This document shows positions 32,520 through 43,032 of a DNA stretch of 64,000 nt, in pieces. Each line of letters begins with the position of its first letter. The stretch's first letter is position 1. The stretch is taken from contig JAGTJM010000021.1 of assembly GCA_020747015.1 (NCBI GenBank), positions 496,001-560,000 of the forward strand, in the 5' to 3' direction. Made by a program: the position numbers and the translations under genes. This DNA comes from Pyrenochaeta sp. MPI-SDFR-AT-0127. Taxonomy: Eukaryota > Ascomycota > Dothideomycetes > Pleosporales > Cucurbitariaceae. The notes under the pieces are model-generated. The model searched no databases, had not been told where the DNA came from, and worked only from the letters and a program-made list of their open reading frames with translations.

Positions 32520-33250
32520 TTAATCGTGGCCATACCCATGTTTTGTAGTGCATATATCCTTGCTACCTGTAGAAATGGACGTGACGGGGACTTTTACGAT
32601 ATCTGTATGGACAGAATTGGTTGTCTGTGTAGTAACGATTGTCTCCTTCACCGTGTCGACGGTAGTCCCATACGAAGTGCCAACAGAGCTACCAAAGTAT
32701 TAGCACGAGTTGAGCAAAAACAGAGTGATGGACTTGCGAAATTGGGATTGTCTCAAACTGGGTGTTCGATTCCACATCACTCTCCACCTTGGTGTCGAGG
32801 ATGGTCGTGACCGTGGAGTAAGTCTTCGTCGCAAGATGGGTTGTGAGTGAGACGACTGTCTAATAGGCTATCAGCACATGGTCTGGTGGGAGACATGAAT
32901 TTTGGCTTGCCTTGGTGGAATAACCAGTGCTAGTGTATGGATATGCCGACACGGCTGTGACTGGCTTTTCAATTACGGTTGTGATCGGAAGAATGACAGT
33001 CTGGGTGGACAAGTATGTGGTCGCTCCATCTTCAACGTTCGTTATGGTCCAGTATGCTACAATCAATCAGTGTTTTGTTGTTCATGGGAAGCGTGTGCTT
33101 ACATGCTGTGCATACGGTTTCCTCGGGGGATTTAGGAGGTGAATAGTCAACAGTTTCCACAGGGGCGGGTACATATAGAGCGGTCCCAGCCGGAACGGCT
33201 TTTGCAACGAAGACCAAGGCAAAAAGAGTCAAAATTACAGCCCTGAGCAT
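32520..33250 (-). CDS. Small secreted Thr-rich protein
   Basis: Four exons on the complement: 33103-33250, 32911-33056, 32759-32859 and 32520-32688 (introns 46, 51 and 70 bp), 187 aa. Residues 1-17 are a clear signal peptide (MLRAVILTLFALVFVAKA, then VPAG). The mature part is rich in Thr, Val and Ser with repeated beta-type segments: TITNVEDGATTYLSTQTVIL, TTHLATKTYSTVTTIL and IVTTQTTNSVHTDIVKVPVT, which suggests an O-glycosylated extracellular or wall-associated protein. Only two cysteines are present. The second intron begins with GC (AAG/GCAAGC), the known minor donor class. The third intron's donor (CA/GTTTGAG) was chosen because it alone restores the frame to the Thr-rich ending. No family is recognised; an effector-like role is possible but not shown. 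Confidence 0.68.
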
Positions 33251-34326
33251 TTTACAGAATATTGGTGTTTGACTAAGTGTAAAGATGGAGCAATTGATGC
33301 AAGACTATCGTTTGACCGCAATTGTGGAGAACGAATATAGGAGACTTCTCAATGCTGGTAATTACTTGAAGGTGGAGCATAAGGGCTACTTTATACTCTA
33401 TATCGGTTCCATGTTCAGCCAACCGGTTTCCTCCAGCCTGATGTACCCACAGATTTCCTCCTAGCGGCTGTACCCAGACGATTGTCTTCGCGGGAGCGTA
33501 TGCACTAGACCCAAGGCCGAGTCGTTTACCGCTGTTTCAGGCAGTGTAACTCCATGCGAGCCACCGTACATGCAAAACATGATTGCATGTTGAACCTTTG
33601 GAAAAGTCGCTGTGTGGCTAGGTGAGAAATTTATATGCGCGGCAGAACTGGATTGAGGTCATTCCATTCGCTTAGACCCCCTTTTCCTATACTGTAGCGT
33701 TCGGGATTTTGGATTACGTGTTAGGAAGATGGCGAAAATTAGGAGTCCTTGATAGATGGTACAACACCTATAAATGAATCCTGAGTACCTTGATGATGCT
33801 ACATTATAACCCTGGCCAGGAATGAGTCTAGCATGCAGATCCTATACAGATCCTGTTCCCATGGCTAGGAGTGGAGTGGTTGCACGACACAGAGACGAGT
33901 CGTCCAGCTTCCTAGGTCTGTATTTTTTATATCGAGGGTAACTCTGCATATGCGTACCCCGCTTGCGGCTGAGATGTTGATAAAAATACGTAAACAGATC
34001 GAGCTCGGAAAGAGTCGTGAAGATGAAGTGCTTCACATGCCCGGCCCGATGTTTTTCCATCGGTGTTGGCTTCCGGCGCAACTTTTTTGTATCGACCATG
34101 AACATGCATTCTCTCCACGCCATTGACTTACAAACTCACCGATTGCTGCCATATTCGGATCAGTCCGCGAATCATCACTGCCCGAACTACTTTGTACGAC
34201 ACCCGATAATCGCTAGAGCAGATCAAGCCTGCTCGGGGGTCCGCACAAGAGTGAAGCATGACATGCTGATGCAGCATTTGTCCAACATATCGCCCTAGAC
34301 TACCTGAATCCTTGGTGTGCGGGCTC
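33251..34326. other. Divergent intergenic region, no supported gene
   Basis: About 1.08 kb between the secreted Thr-rich gene and AIM11. Short frames near 33842-34123 lack motifs. Promoters of both genes are expected here. Confidence 0.45.
33390..33395 (-). promoter_or_regulatory. Candidate TATA box of the small secreted protein gene
   Basis: TATAAA reads on the minus strand about 140 bp before the ATG at 33250. This is positional evidence only. Confidence 0.35.
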
Positions 34327-34869
34327 ATGGAAGCCCTTCAGAAGATACCAATCCTTCGAATGATGGCCCGGCCCACAACTGCACCGGTCAATCCTCCCCC
34401 ACGACCGCCGCCCGAGACCGCATACGAAGGCACACCTGTCACATCACCACGCTCACTACGGCAGCTATCGATATTCTTCCTTGGCAGCGCTTGCCTACTG
34501 GCGTCCACAGCAATAACACGAAAAGCAATTTGGCGACGGCAGCTCCGAATCAAGCCCAAGTTTTACGAAGCAAATACAAACCCTCATGAATACTTTAGTC
34601 CTTTCTCAGATGCCTGTCAGGCCCTGAACTTGGCCACAATGAACTGCGTTAGCGTCGGAATCATGGCTCTAGGTGGAGCAATGTGGACATTCGATATCGC
34701 GAACCTGAGGGAGGCCCAAGCGGTCTTGCGAGGGCGCTTGAACTACGACAGCATTTATCGTTCCGACGATGCGGTACCGCAAACAATCAGCGAGATGCTC
34801 AAAGCGTCGAAAGAGATGAGGGTCCAAGAAGAGGAGGATGAAAAAAGCAACGACGACAAAACTCAATAA
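34327..34869 (+). CDS. AIM11: Aim11-like mitochondrial inner-membrane protein
   Basis: A single exon of 180 aa starting at the ATG at 34327. A Pro-rich N-terminus is followed by two membrane segments: RQLSIFFLGSACLLASTAIT (about residues 45-63, ending in ITRKAIWRR) and LNLATMNCVSVGIMALGGAM (about 98-120, followed by WTFDIANLREA). This two-helix layout with ITR after helix one and WxFDI after helix two is typical of Aim11. Loss of yeast AIM11 affects mitochondrial inheritance, but its molecular role is unknown. The C-terminus is charged and disordered. The frame also runs upstream from a GTG without an ATG. Confidence 0.8.
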   Translation: MEALQKIPILRMMARPTTAPVNPPPRPPPETAYEGTPVTSPRSLRQLSIFFLGSACLLASTAITRKAIWRRQLRIKPKFYEANTNPHEYFSPFSDACQALNLATMNCVSVGIMALGGAMWTFDIANLREAQAVLRGRLNYDSIYRSDDAVPQTISEMLKASKEMRVQEEEDEKSNDDKTQ

Positions 34870-35988
34870 CAATGGTTGGATGTGTATGATCATGACTGTA
34901 AGATTAGTGTACAAAATTAGTGGGCTGCGACCCATATCGCAGAAGCTTGAGGCTTTTGTAACGTAATGGCATACTTCATGTGGCAGAATCCTTTTAGCAG
35001 GTCTGCAGCAATCACCCGAGAATTTGGAATCGCGTGCAAAGAGTCAGACATATTTCTCTAACCAGTCATCTGTATTAATTCTTGACTATCAAGACTATTG
35101 GCCAGTTGCCTGGTTAATAACCTATGTGAAGGATTTCGCACGCAATCTTGGCTATCACTGAAACTATCCAGTGATGTATACGGCAGCAAAATAGCCTAAG
35201 GATTACACCAAACAGAGTAGCATGGCGTGCACTGACACGCTTTGCCGTTTAAGTTATGGCGCAGGGCGCAGTTGGCGTGATATAATGTCTCAATTCGATT
35301 ATTGCACGGCATCAGCTGAATTGAGTATATGTGCCCAATCATGGTACTTCCCAGGACTGTAACCCCATACAACTTGAGCGTACGTAAGCTAGAATGGGGT
35401 GTTTCCGGGGTTGCTGGGTCGAGGCGATAGACTGTACTCTCTGAGTACTGTCTGGTTTTGATCTTGCATTCTAAATAATACATGTCTCTTTATGGTGTCT
35501 CTTGACTTTAGACATTGCTGTAGCAGTCGAAGATTTTGTTATTGCTCCGTAGGCTTCGGACTCTGCACAGTCATCTTCGCATAGCCGATCTCTGCAGCAA
35601 TGCTCATCCCGATATGCTTCTGTCCATGTGTGACAGCTACTATTCTCTGTCTCAGTTTGCCTGCCATCAGTCTGCAGCTCAAAATAGCATACACTCCAGT
35701 CTTCATGGTTGCAGCAGTTGTGATTGATAATTCTCCAATATTTTCGACATTAGTGTCAATTCAAAAAAGCGCTTCGCCTTCATCAAGGTTACTCAATGCT
35801 ACCAGTGCTATGACAAGGCATACACGAAGAATACTGCACTCGTGTATGACAACAGTTCTGGCGCATACAGATTCCTCCTGCCCATCCAGCTGAACATACT
35901 GATCCACTTGCAACTAAGTGCTTGACCAATCCAGTAACCTCCCTAGATGTCACAATATCTTTTGCTTTGCTGTCGCAGCCTCTCAGCT
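34870..35988. other. Convergent intergenic region, no supported gene
   Basis: About 1.1 kb between the 3' ends of AIM11 and the molybdopterin synthase gene. The small open frames on both strands have no motif. Confidence 0.45.
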
Positions 35989-36516
35989 CTACTTCTTGTC
36001 TTCCCCATCAACCCGGACCCCCATGACTCCATCCCGGTTCGCCCTCCACACCCCCTCACCGCCCTCAAACCTCTCCAGTTTCCAAATCTCAGCCTTCTCT
36101 TTCGTCTCTTCCAAGGCCTGTTCGCCTGCACGCCACGCAGCCTGCCGATGTGGTGAGCTCACCGCTATGACTATGCTCTCCTCACCAATCGGACACTCGC
36201 CTAGCTTGTGTACGATGGCAATTTTTGTGCATTTGTGCTGAGTCAGGATCCTGGTGGCGATGGAGAAGAGGGTGTTGATGGCCATGGGTGGGTAGGAAGT
36301 GTAAGACAGGGAGCTAACGGGGAGTTGGTTGAAAGAATCTCTAGTTGTGCCGATGAAGAGGACGGTTGCACCCGCAGAGGGGGACCGGACGAACTTCGTG
36401 GCGGCCAATGAATCCAAGTCACGGGGTGTCAACTCCACGTGAATAGTGTCGGTTGTTTTAGTGACGGGCTCTGAGGGAATGTCCGGAGCATATGTTGAGG
36501 GTTCCGTTGTTGCCAT
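35989..36516 (-). CDS. cnxH: Molybdopterin synthase catalytic (large) subunit, MoaE/MOCS2B family
   Basis: A single exon of 175 aa. The protein shows the MoaE fold in order: AGATVLFIGTTRDSF, then VSSLSYTSYPPMAIN, then KIAIVHKLGECPIGEESIVI, then SSPHRQAAWRAGEQALEETK and the C-terminal Lys-containing active-site strand EKAEIWKLERF. With the small sulphur-carrier subunit it inserts two sulphurs into precursor Z to make molybdopterin, needed for nitrate reductase and other Mo enzymes. The Pro of the usual PxWK motif is replaced by Ala in this copy, while the Lys is kept. The length is typical of fungal members. Confidence 0.92.
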   Translation of the reverse strand: MATTEPSTYAPDIPSEPVTKTTDTIHVELTPRDLDSLAATKFVRSPSAGATVLFIGTTRDSFNQLPVSSLSYTSYPPMAINTLFSIATRILTQHKCTKIAIVHKLGECPIGEESIVIAVSSPHRQAAWRAGEQALEETKEKAEIWKLERFEGGEGVWRANRDGVMGVRVDGEDKK

Positions 36517-37318
36517 TTTGGTTTAGTCAGTCGTTGTAGTAACTTGCCAATTGTAGAAATGTTGACCGCGTTGTAGTGGGAGTTCTTGATGGTAGTGGTG
36601 ATCTCTTAAAAGACACAGAGCTTCAGAATGGTTTTCCAAAGAATCCAGCCGTGCAGATTCTGATTGACGTCAGTATGTGGTATCAACAAAGGTGATGGTA
36701 CAGCACAACTGTTTTTGGTACACTGGGTTTCGATCGGTTAGTGCAAAAATGAACGATTAGGGAACTCTGAAGTCCGTCGAAAACGCTCCATTAATGTAGC
36801 TGAGTACAAGAGTCTCCAAGTCCATGCAGGGGGAATTCACTATCAATAGGCGTTGCTCTTTGGTAGGACCCAAGCTGTAGCTTTTCGAGCTGCAAATGGA
36901 TCATGACATTTCGCCAGAATGAAAGGAAATGTACTCGACTCACGTATCTTGGAAACTGAGATATATTCAGACTGTGCAAAGGTGACGTCAATCTGGGATT
37001 TCTGTTCTCAAAGGTTATGGTCCAAGTACGAGAGAACTGCTAGACTTATCGTCGAGAAATGTAAGGATGACTAAGAATCCCCTACCCGCATCGGGCCGCG
37101 CCGACAAGTAGTTCTGATTGGTCCATGTAATTCCATGTACTGAATCCAAAGTATGATGTCATTACGGTCTAGAGGTATAGAATCATGAGGCCGTGGAGCA
37201 GAATTGTATGCATTGATGGTATCCAACTGGAGTCTAATGGCAGAGGACAAATCCAAAATAAATCCCGCAACATGATCTAAGATATGCTCAAAAACCGGCC
37301 TCTAAAATTCCCTTAAAT
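36517..37318. other. Intergenic region with no supported gene
   Basis: About 0.8 kb between the cnxH start and the Nop6-like stop, both on the minus strand. No feature was recognised. Confidence 0.4.
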
Positions 37319-38747
37319 TTAGTATCTCTGCCTGTGCGTTGGAGGTGCGGGACGCGACATCATTGCAAGCCTGGCGGGATTGATGTATCCGTTGTCAGGC
37401 TGTGCATCCTCTTCAGCAGCAGGCTCCGCCTTCTCGCCCTTCTTTTGCCTTGAGTCTTTCTTCTCCTTGCGCTCGCCCTGTTTTAGCTCGAGCTCAGCAC
37501 GCTTTTCCCTGTCGCGTGCGCGCTCATCATGGAGCTTGTCATTCTTCGCTACGATTTTAGATTTGCGTGCTTCACTGTTGCCGCCACCACCAGCGCTGGT
37601 GAACGTTAGCAAGAAGTTATCTTGGAAAGCTACGTGACTTCAATGGAAAGAAGAAATAAGACTTACCTCAGTTCAACGTTGATCTTCCGGCCCTCGCTGT
37701 TCTTCTTGCCGTCAGGGAAGAGGGAGTGGTGATACTTCTTCAAGCATGTCTCCATGCGGTCGAAGCGGTCAAACTCGACAAAGCAGGTGCCCATGAACTT
37801 GTTATTGTTCTTGTAAGTGCGAAGACGGATCTCAGTGGGTTTTATTTTGGCGAAGTGCTCTTCGATCTGCTCTTTGGTGGCGCTGTAAGGGAGATTGCCT
37901 GGTGGAGTGAGTTAGATAGAATTTGTTAATGTTGTGAGGATGAGTACATACCAACGAAGACGATGAATCGACCCTTGGTGCGTTCAGTGTCATTGGCGTC
38001 TCCCTCAGCACCCTCTTCTGTGTCTTGCTCTTCGGTAGCATCCTCGCCATTTGTTTCGACAATAGTGTGCGCGTCCGTCGGCGTCTCACCGTTTGTCTCC
38101 ACTTTTCCCTTCTTGTCCTTCTTCTCTTTCTTAGACTTCTTTCTCTCCTTCTTTGCGGCTTTTAACTCTGCATCAACACCATTCGTCTCAGCGGTAGCCT
38201 CCTCTGTGATACCGTTTTGCTCCTCTGATGATGCGCTCTCAGATTCGGCTGACTCCTTAGTCTTCTTTGACTTCTTGTCTTTCTTCTTTGAGTCCTTGTC
38301 CTTCTTTGATTTTTTCTTATCCTTCTTCGAGGGCGCGCTGTCAGAAACTTCGGTCGCGTCAGGCATTGGCTCATCGTCATTTGTGCTGATGAAGTTCTCA
38401 GAAGCCTTCATGTCGCTGATCAGCTCTGCTTCGACAACAGGAGCGCTTTCAGATTCGTCATCGGCCTTTTTCGATTTCTTGGACTTCTTTTCTTTCTTTT
38501 CCTTCTTCTTCTCAACCGGGGCCTCTTCTATAGCAACCACCTCTGCGTCGTCCTTGGCCTTTTTCGCCTTCTTCTCCTTCTTGTCTTTCTTGTCCTTCTT
38601 CTCTTTCTTCTCTTCAACTACTGGGACATCTGGCGACGGCGCATCGGGAATTTCCTCGACCTTCTTGGACTTTTTTGACTTCTTCGGTACAGAATCGGCC
38701 CCCTCTTCCTCGCGCTTACGCTTCTTTTCTTCCTTGGTTTTCGACAT
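37319..38747 (-). CDS. NOP6: Nop6-like nucleolar RRM protein
   Basis: Exons on the complement of 37952-38747, 37667-37898 and 37319-37595 (introns 53 and 71 bp) give 434 aa. The first 255 residues are an extreme Lys/Glu/Asp/Ser low-complexity region with repeated KKEKKEKKSKK-type motifs, fitting a nucleolar protein. One RRM lies at about 263-340: GRFIVFVGNLPYSAT (RNP2), KPTEIRLRTYKNNNKFMGT and CFVEFDRFDRMETC (RNP1-like). It ends KINVELSAGGGGNSEARK, a strong Nop6 signature, followed by a basic helix. Yeast Nop6 acts in 40S subunit maturation. The gene is divergent from the next gene, with starts 166 bp apart. Confidence 0.85.
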
Positions 38748-38913
38748 GGTGTAGGTGAAAAAAGCTTGGGGTGTTGAGAAGAGCGTGGGAAAGTCGCACT
38801 TTTCCCAAGTTTTCGGAACTTTTTCTGCCGGGCGGTGAATGGAGGTATTCTTGGCGCAGATTGAATATCGAGAGCATCACGCCGCAAATGCTGGCTTGGA
38901 ACCGCACGCGACA
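38748..38913. promoter_or_regulatory. Short bidirectional promoter (NOP6-like / mitochondrial TPR-like gene)
   Basis: Only 166 bp separate the two divergent start codons, so both promoters must overlap. The plus-strand frame also has an in-frame ATG at 38839 inside this stretch. Confidence 0.5.
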
Positions 38914-40656
38914 ATGCGGCCGGCAGCCCATCGAATACAGCTTCTAAGAGGAGCTCTGAAGCCTCCAAATGCTCGTGTCTCCGATTATCCGTGTCCCCGC
39001 CAGTTCTCAAACAAGCACCCTCGACAATTCCTCGTTTCCCACCAAGGCTCTCCGCGGCCACAACTCCCCTTCCTCTACCCCTCGGGCCAGCATCTTTCAA
39101 GTGGCCAGCTGTTGCGGTTGTTCTCTATAAGTGCGAATCAGAAGAAATTCATAAAAGAGACGGCAAAATTGAGCGTTTGGTACAGCATATTGATCTTCCT
39201 GCTCACATCATGCTTCAGTGTCGCGAGTTTAGGCATATTAAGCGAGCAACAGGAGCGAGCATTCCCGTCGCCGCATGAATGGAGTTTGATTACAAGGTTC
39301 AGGTTCAGGAGGGGAAAGTGGTGGCAGGTCCCCGAGAACAATGAGGAAGAAGGCTTCCCCAACTGGGCAAGAGTGTACTCGGAGCTTCAGTACGCACTAA
39401 ATCGCTTAGAACATCCGGACAAAGATGGAGCGGGCTTGACGGAACAGGAGGAGGGAGGCATATTAGTACCCGGTGTCGGCAAGGCAGGGTTTGACGTCAC
39501 AGCGAAGAGCGAGGAATGGCGGCAGGGCTACTATGAGGTTTTGATGGGCATGGCATGTGCAGCAGAACGCTTAGACGGCTGGGTGACAGACAAGCGGAGG
39601 AGAAATGTATGGGCTCCCGAGTTCGTCGAATCTGCATCGAATCCACGACCGAAGGCTGTTCTCCCAGGGATGCCCGAACCACCAAATGAGGAACATCGTG
39701 TCCCAGCTGCCGAAGCACCAGAAACCTTCTACCTCAAGATTATCACATCGAAGGGTTTCACAACATATCAACGACTGTCAGCTGCCCTTGGCTACGCGGA
39801 TTGGCTTAACTTCAGAAAGCTGCCAGACTCGGCGGAAGAGATGTACCGATGGGCTCTGGACATTGCCATTGCTGGCCTTCCTACCTCCGACTCTTCGACT
39901 GTTATAAACCGAGAGACTGGCGTTCTCTCAGACACGGCTCCGAAGGAGCTAATTACACCAAACATAGTATACGCAGCCACTAACTTGGCAACCTTTATGG
40001 CCGAGCACGGCAGAGTCGCCTCCGCCCTGCCAATCTTCATCTCAGCGTTACGCGCTCGTCTTGGCGCGGACGAAGCCTTCATACCTGCATCCTTACCCCA
40101 AAAAGACTCGTCCCTAACAGGCACCTTACTTAGCCTTCTCAGCGAACCCGACTACCCCCCCGTACCACCGTCAGGTGATGAACCACTCCTCCGCAAGGAA
40201 GTTGAACGCTGTGAAGAAGCCGTTCTGAGAAACTACATTGGCGAAATCCTTTTCGCTACCGCCGGCACGTCTATTACGCAGCGCCAACAAGGCCTCTCCT
40301 GGGTGCGCGATGGCGTATCTACCTCTAAAATCGCACAAACCCTTGATCCCATCAAGAGTAGAGATGACATTCGCAAGAGGTGCGAGCAGTGCGAAGAAGT
40401 TGGCCTAGAGTCCTGGGGCAAGATAATGACATATCTTGCCGCTGAGGCACGGGAGAAACGCAATGCTGCGACCACAGGCGGACTGAGCGGCTTGGTATGG
40501 AAGATTAGGGGAACAAAGGGATTAGATGAGGAAGTGGAGAACCTAGAGGGAGAGGAGGAGGGTGTGACACTAAGGCTGAACAAATTAAGGAGCAAAATGC
40601 TCAAAGACGAGTATGCGGATTTGGATCGCAAGTATGCGAGAACATTTGTATTCTAG
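38914..40656 (+). CDS. Mitochondrial membrane TPR-like protein (possibly Mgr3-like)
   Basis: A single exon of 580 aa. The ATG at 38914 (MRPAAHRIQLLRGALK) gives an Arg-rich, acid-free N-terminus that looks like a mitochondrial presequence; the ATG at 38839 would add 25 residues without that character. One membrane helix lies at residues about 86-108. The rest is helical: SELQYALNRLEHPDKDGAGL, WRQGYYEVLMGMACAAERLD, YQRLSAALGYADWLNFRKLP and VYAATNLATFMAEHGRVASAL look like degenerate TPR units. Yeast Mgr3 has this layout (one helix, intermembrane TPRs) and helps the i-AAA protease; I assign it only tentatively. Homologues are sometimes mislabelled as maltose permeases, which the single helix contradicts. 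Confidence 0.72.
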   Translation: MRPAAHRIQLLRGALKPPNARVSDYPCPRQFSNKHPRQFLVSHQGSPRPQLPFLYPSGQHLSSGQLLRLFSISANQKKFIKETAKLSVWYSILIFLLTSCFSVASLGILSEQQERAFPSPHEWSLITRFRFRRGKWWQVPENNEEEGFPNWARVYSELQYALNRLEHPDKDGAGLTEQEEGGILVPGVGKAGFDVTAKSEEWRQGYYEVLMGMACAAERLDGWVTDKRRRNVWAPEFVESASNPRPKAVLPGMPEPPNEEHRVPAAEAPETFYLKIITSKGFTTYQRLSAALGYADWLNFRKLPDSAEEMYRWALDIAIAGLPTSDSSTVINRETGVLSDTAPKELITPNIVYAATNLATFMAEHGRVASALPIFISALRARLGADEAFIPASLPQKDSSLTGTLLSLLSEPDYPPVPPSGDEPLLRKEVERCEEAVLRNYIGEILFATAGTSITQRQQGLSWVRDGVSTSKIAQTLDPIKSRDDIRKRCEQCEEVGLESWGKIMTYLAAEAREKRNAATTGGLSGLVWKIRGTKGLDEEVENLEGEEEGVTLRLNKLRSKMLKDEYADLDRKYARTFVF

Positions 40657-40751
40657 ATGACCTGTATGATAGAGACCCCTTGCTATTGCGGCTGTGTAAC
40701 AAGAGAATCATTGCGCTTCATATAGCGCAACTAAGTTGTGACAAGATGGTC

Positions 40752-43032
40752 CTAAATTGTGACAATCATGAAGAACACTACTCCAGACAATATAGTTAAT
40801 ATTGGAATGGGCGTTGCCCTGTTGCCTGCTGCAGTCTTGCTAACGGTCGCATTAGCAACCGCATATTCGACCGCAACATCCTGCTCTCTTGTCCACGCCG
40901 CCAGGAATGCGTCATCAACAGATTCTGTAAGCGTGAAATTGATGGTTCGGTCGTTGGGAAGGAGGGATTTAGGTGTAGTGATTTGCTCTCCGCCACCATC
41001 CACGACATAGAACTCTTGGAAGGCGCCTTTGGTGATGTTGAGCCGGATAGTGTAGCTGTTGAAGTCAGAATCTTAGACTGATAGACTGTGTTATGGGCAG
41101 GGGATCACGAACTTTCCGGCCTCAAGGTCGCCGAGTGTCATGCCTAGACCATTCTTGCCGTCGCCTAGAATGTCCATGTACAGATCACCTAGGAATCACT
41201 TTAGCAAGCCAACCTAAACAACACCACTCTGGTCCTGTGACAAGAGGAGTTGATACATACCTCCACCATAGCCGTCCGTCCATATCTCTGCCTTTTAGTC
41301 AACCTCTTCGCCGGCTTTGGGCTGCCTATAGGACCCCCTCCAGGCATAGTATCCTGGATACTGCAGTCCCAGGAACTAGTATCGATGCTGATTTTGGCGC
41401 GCTGGCCGGCAGAAAGAGCATTCCAAGCCGTCATTTGCCACGAGCCCCATCGGTTCTCCCATGCGCTGAGACAGTAAAATGACCCAGACGATGTTGAGCC
41501 ACCTTCGCAGGATGATGCTGTTGGACATGTGTGATTAGTGACCATAATATTGGATAGTGAGTATCAGATGTAGAGGGAAGACGTACCAAAAGGAAACTCA
41601 TCACATTCCGTCCTCAAGTACCAGCGTTTCTTACTCTTGTAAAAGTCACTCGAGAAGTCGAAATCCCCTAGGTAGCTCGGAACATTGAGCGGTGTGCCAT
41701 CCGGCGCCCTCATATTGGGATCAGCACCGCATCTTGAAATGCTGTTGCTTTGCTTGCACATTGCGCGCCGATTATGGGCGTTGAGTTTGCCGTCTTTGTG
41801 ACGAGTAAGGACTACTGAATTAACGGCTGACCCTGTCAGGGCTTTCATGCCCATGCACATGTTCCGCAGAAGCCGCGAGTTGTCGAGTACTACCGCACGG
41901 AGCGTGGGTGTTGCCTGAAGGACTTCCGGGGGAAATATTTCCAGGCTCTTGGTAACGTGGGCAAAGACTATGGTGGCTGCTAGAGTCGGCAAAGGGCATT
42001 TTGGCGCGCATTGCCCGTCGGTGTTTATTCGTTTGACGAGCTCCAGAGGATTATGCGTGCATGTTGGTGTAGGTGTGGGAGTCGCCTCTGGCTCTTCTGG
42101 TTCCTCTGGCTCTTCAGGCTCTTCAGGTTCTCTGGAAGGCGCTGGAGTCTAACTTGCGTCAGTCCATCTGTAAACCACACTGACGACTATACTCACACGA
42201 CTCGTCCTGCTATATGATGGCAACGATACTCTTGTCGAGCAATGTCCATCAGATCCACATGTTGAACCCGACCTACAGCAAGCCATCCCATTACCACAGC
42301 ACGTTTCTCCAGGAGCACAACACCCGTCACCGCAACACTCTCCCTTTCCCTTCAAACAACAACCGCCACCACAGCATGTTTGATTATCCGTACAGCATGC
42401 TATACCATTACAGCACTTCTTGCCATCATCGCAGGCTCCAGAGCCGCAGCATGAACCAGCAAAGCATCCGTTAGTACAGCAATTTTGACCGGGCTCGCAA
42501 CAGCCTTTGTTCTGGCAGCACGTGCGTGGTGAATTGCAGCAGGCGGTAGAGCAACAGTCGTTTTTAGAGAGGCAGCATGAACCGGTATTGCACACAATAG
42601 CGGAGCCAGGACAGCATGGTCCTCTTGGGTTCGTTGGTACGCATCTTTGATGAATTCAGCAGCGGAATGGACTTTGAACAACTATGGGTGCTGTTTACTG
42701 GTTTCCAGCTTCACAACAGCCGCTTAGGCAGGGGGCTATTTGACACTGTTAGATTGTTCACGTTGTGTAAAATGCAAATGTAGAGAGAATCACGTACTAC
42801 CACTACTACATGTCTGCCGTTTCGATAGCCCCATTGAGCCTAAGAATACATTGTCGTCCAATGGATGAATTGTATTGTTCCCCCAATCCACATCCCCATT
42901 CAAGCTCTTTTCTGGTACGTTCTGGATCTTCTTTCCTAACAGACCTGGGGACGGGGTATCATAGTCACGTTGATACTGCTGTGAGACCACGAAATTTACC
43001 AGTAACAGTGCTTGAACCAGGTATCGTAACAT
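40752..43032 (-). CDS. Secreted Cys-rich protein with NucA/NucB-type nuclease domain and C-terminal membrane anchor signal
   Basis: Seven exons on the complement: 42798-43032, 42699-42735, 42197-42644, 41587-42148, 41257-41517, 41150-41188 and 40752-41071, 633 aa. In order: signal peptide (MLRYLVQALLLVNFVVS), a propeptide ending at a Kex2 site (LSKR/QTCSSG), a region of about 150 residues packed with Cys-Cys pairs (CCQNKGCCEPGQNCC, CCGDGCCAPGETCC), an acidic Pro/Glu repeat linker, and a NucA/NucB-like deoxyribonuclease domain (HNRRAMCKQ, RTECDEFPFASSCEGG across a junction, SAWENRWG). The last 20 residues (PIPILTILSGVVFFMIVTI) are a hydrophobic tail after a small-residue stretch (AAGN), as for a GPI anchor. 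It probably cuts extracellular DNA, but activity is unproven. The last intron (41072-41149) is the least certain; without it the protein stops at 41091. Confidence 0.7.
42068..42140 (-). repeat. Acidic Pro/Glu repeat linker in the nuclease-like gene
   Basis: A short imperfect tandem repeat of EPEEPE units (GAAGAGCCA-type) lies between the Cys-rich and nuclease-like domains. It is typical of extended linkers and prone to length change. Confidence 0.7.

Noticed and set aside
37963..38754. 263-residue plus-strand open frame rich in Ser and Phe
   Set aside because: It is the antisense shadow of the Lys/Glu-rich part of the NOP6-like gene; AAG/GAG codons read backwards as Phe/Ser/Leu.
38839..38913. 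25-residue N-terminal extension of the mitochondrial TPR-like protein
   Set aside because: It is acidic and unlike a targeting peptide, and it would take up the short divergent promoter; the ATG at 38914 begins a good presequence.
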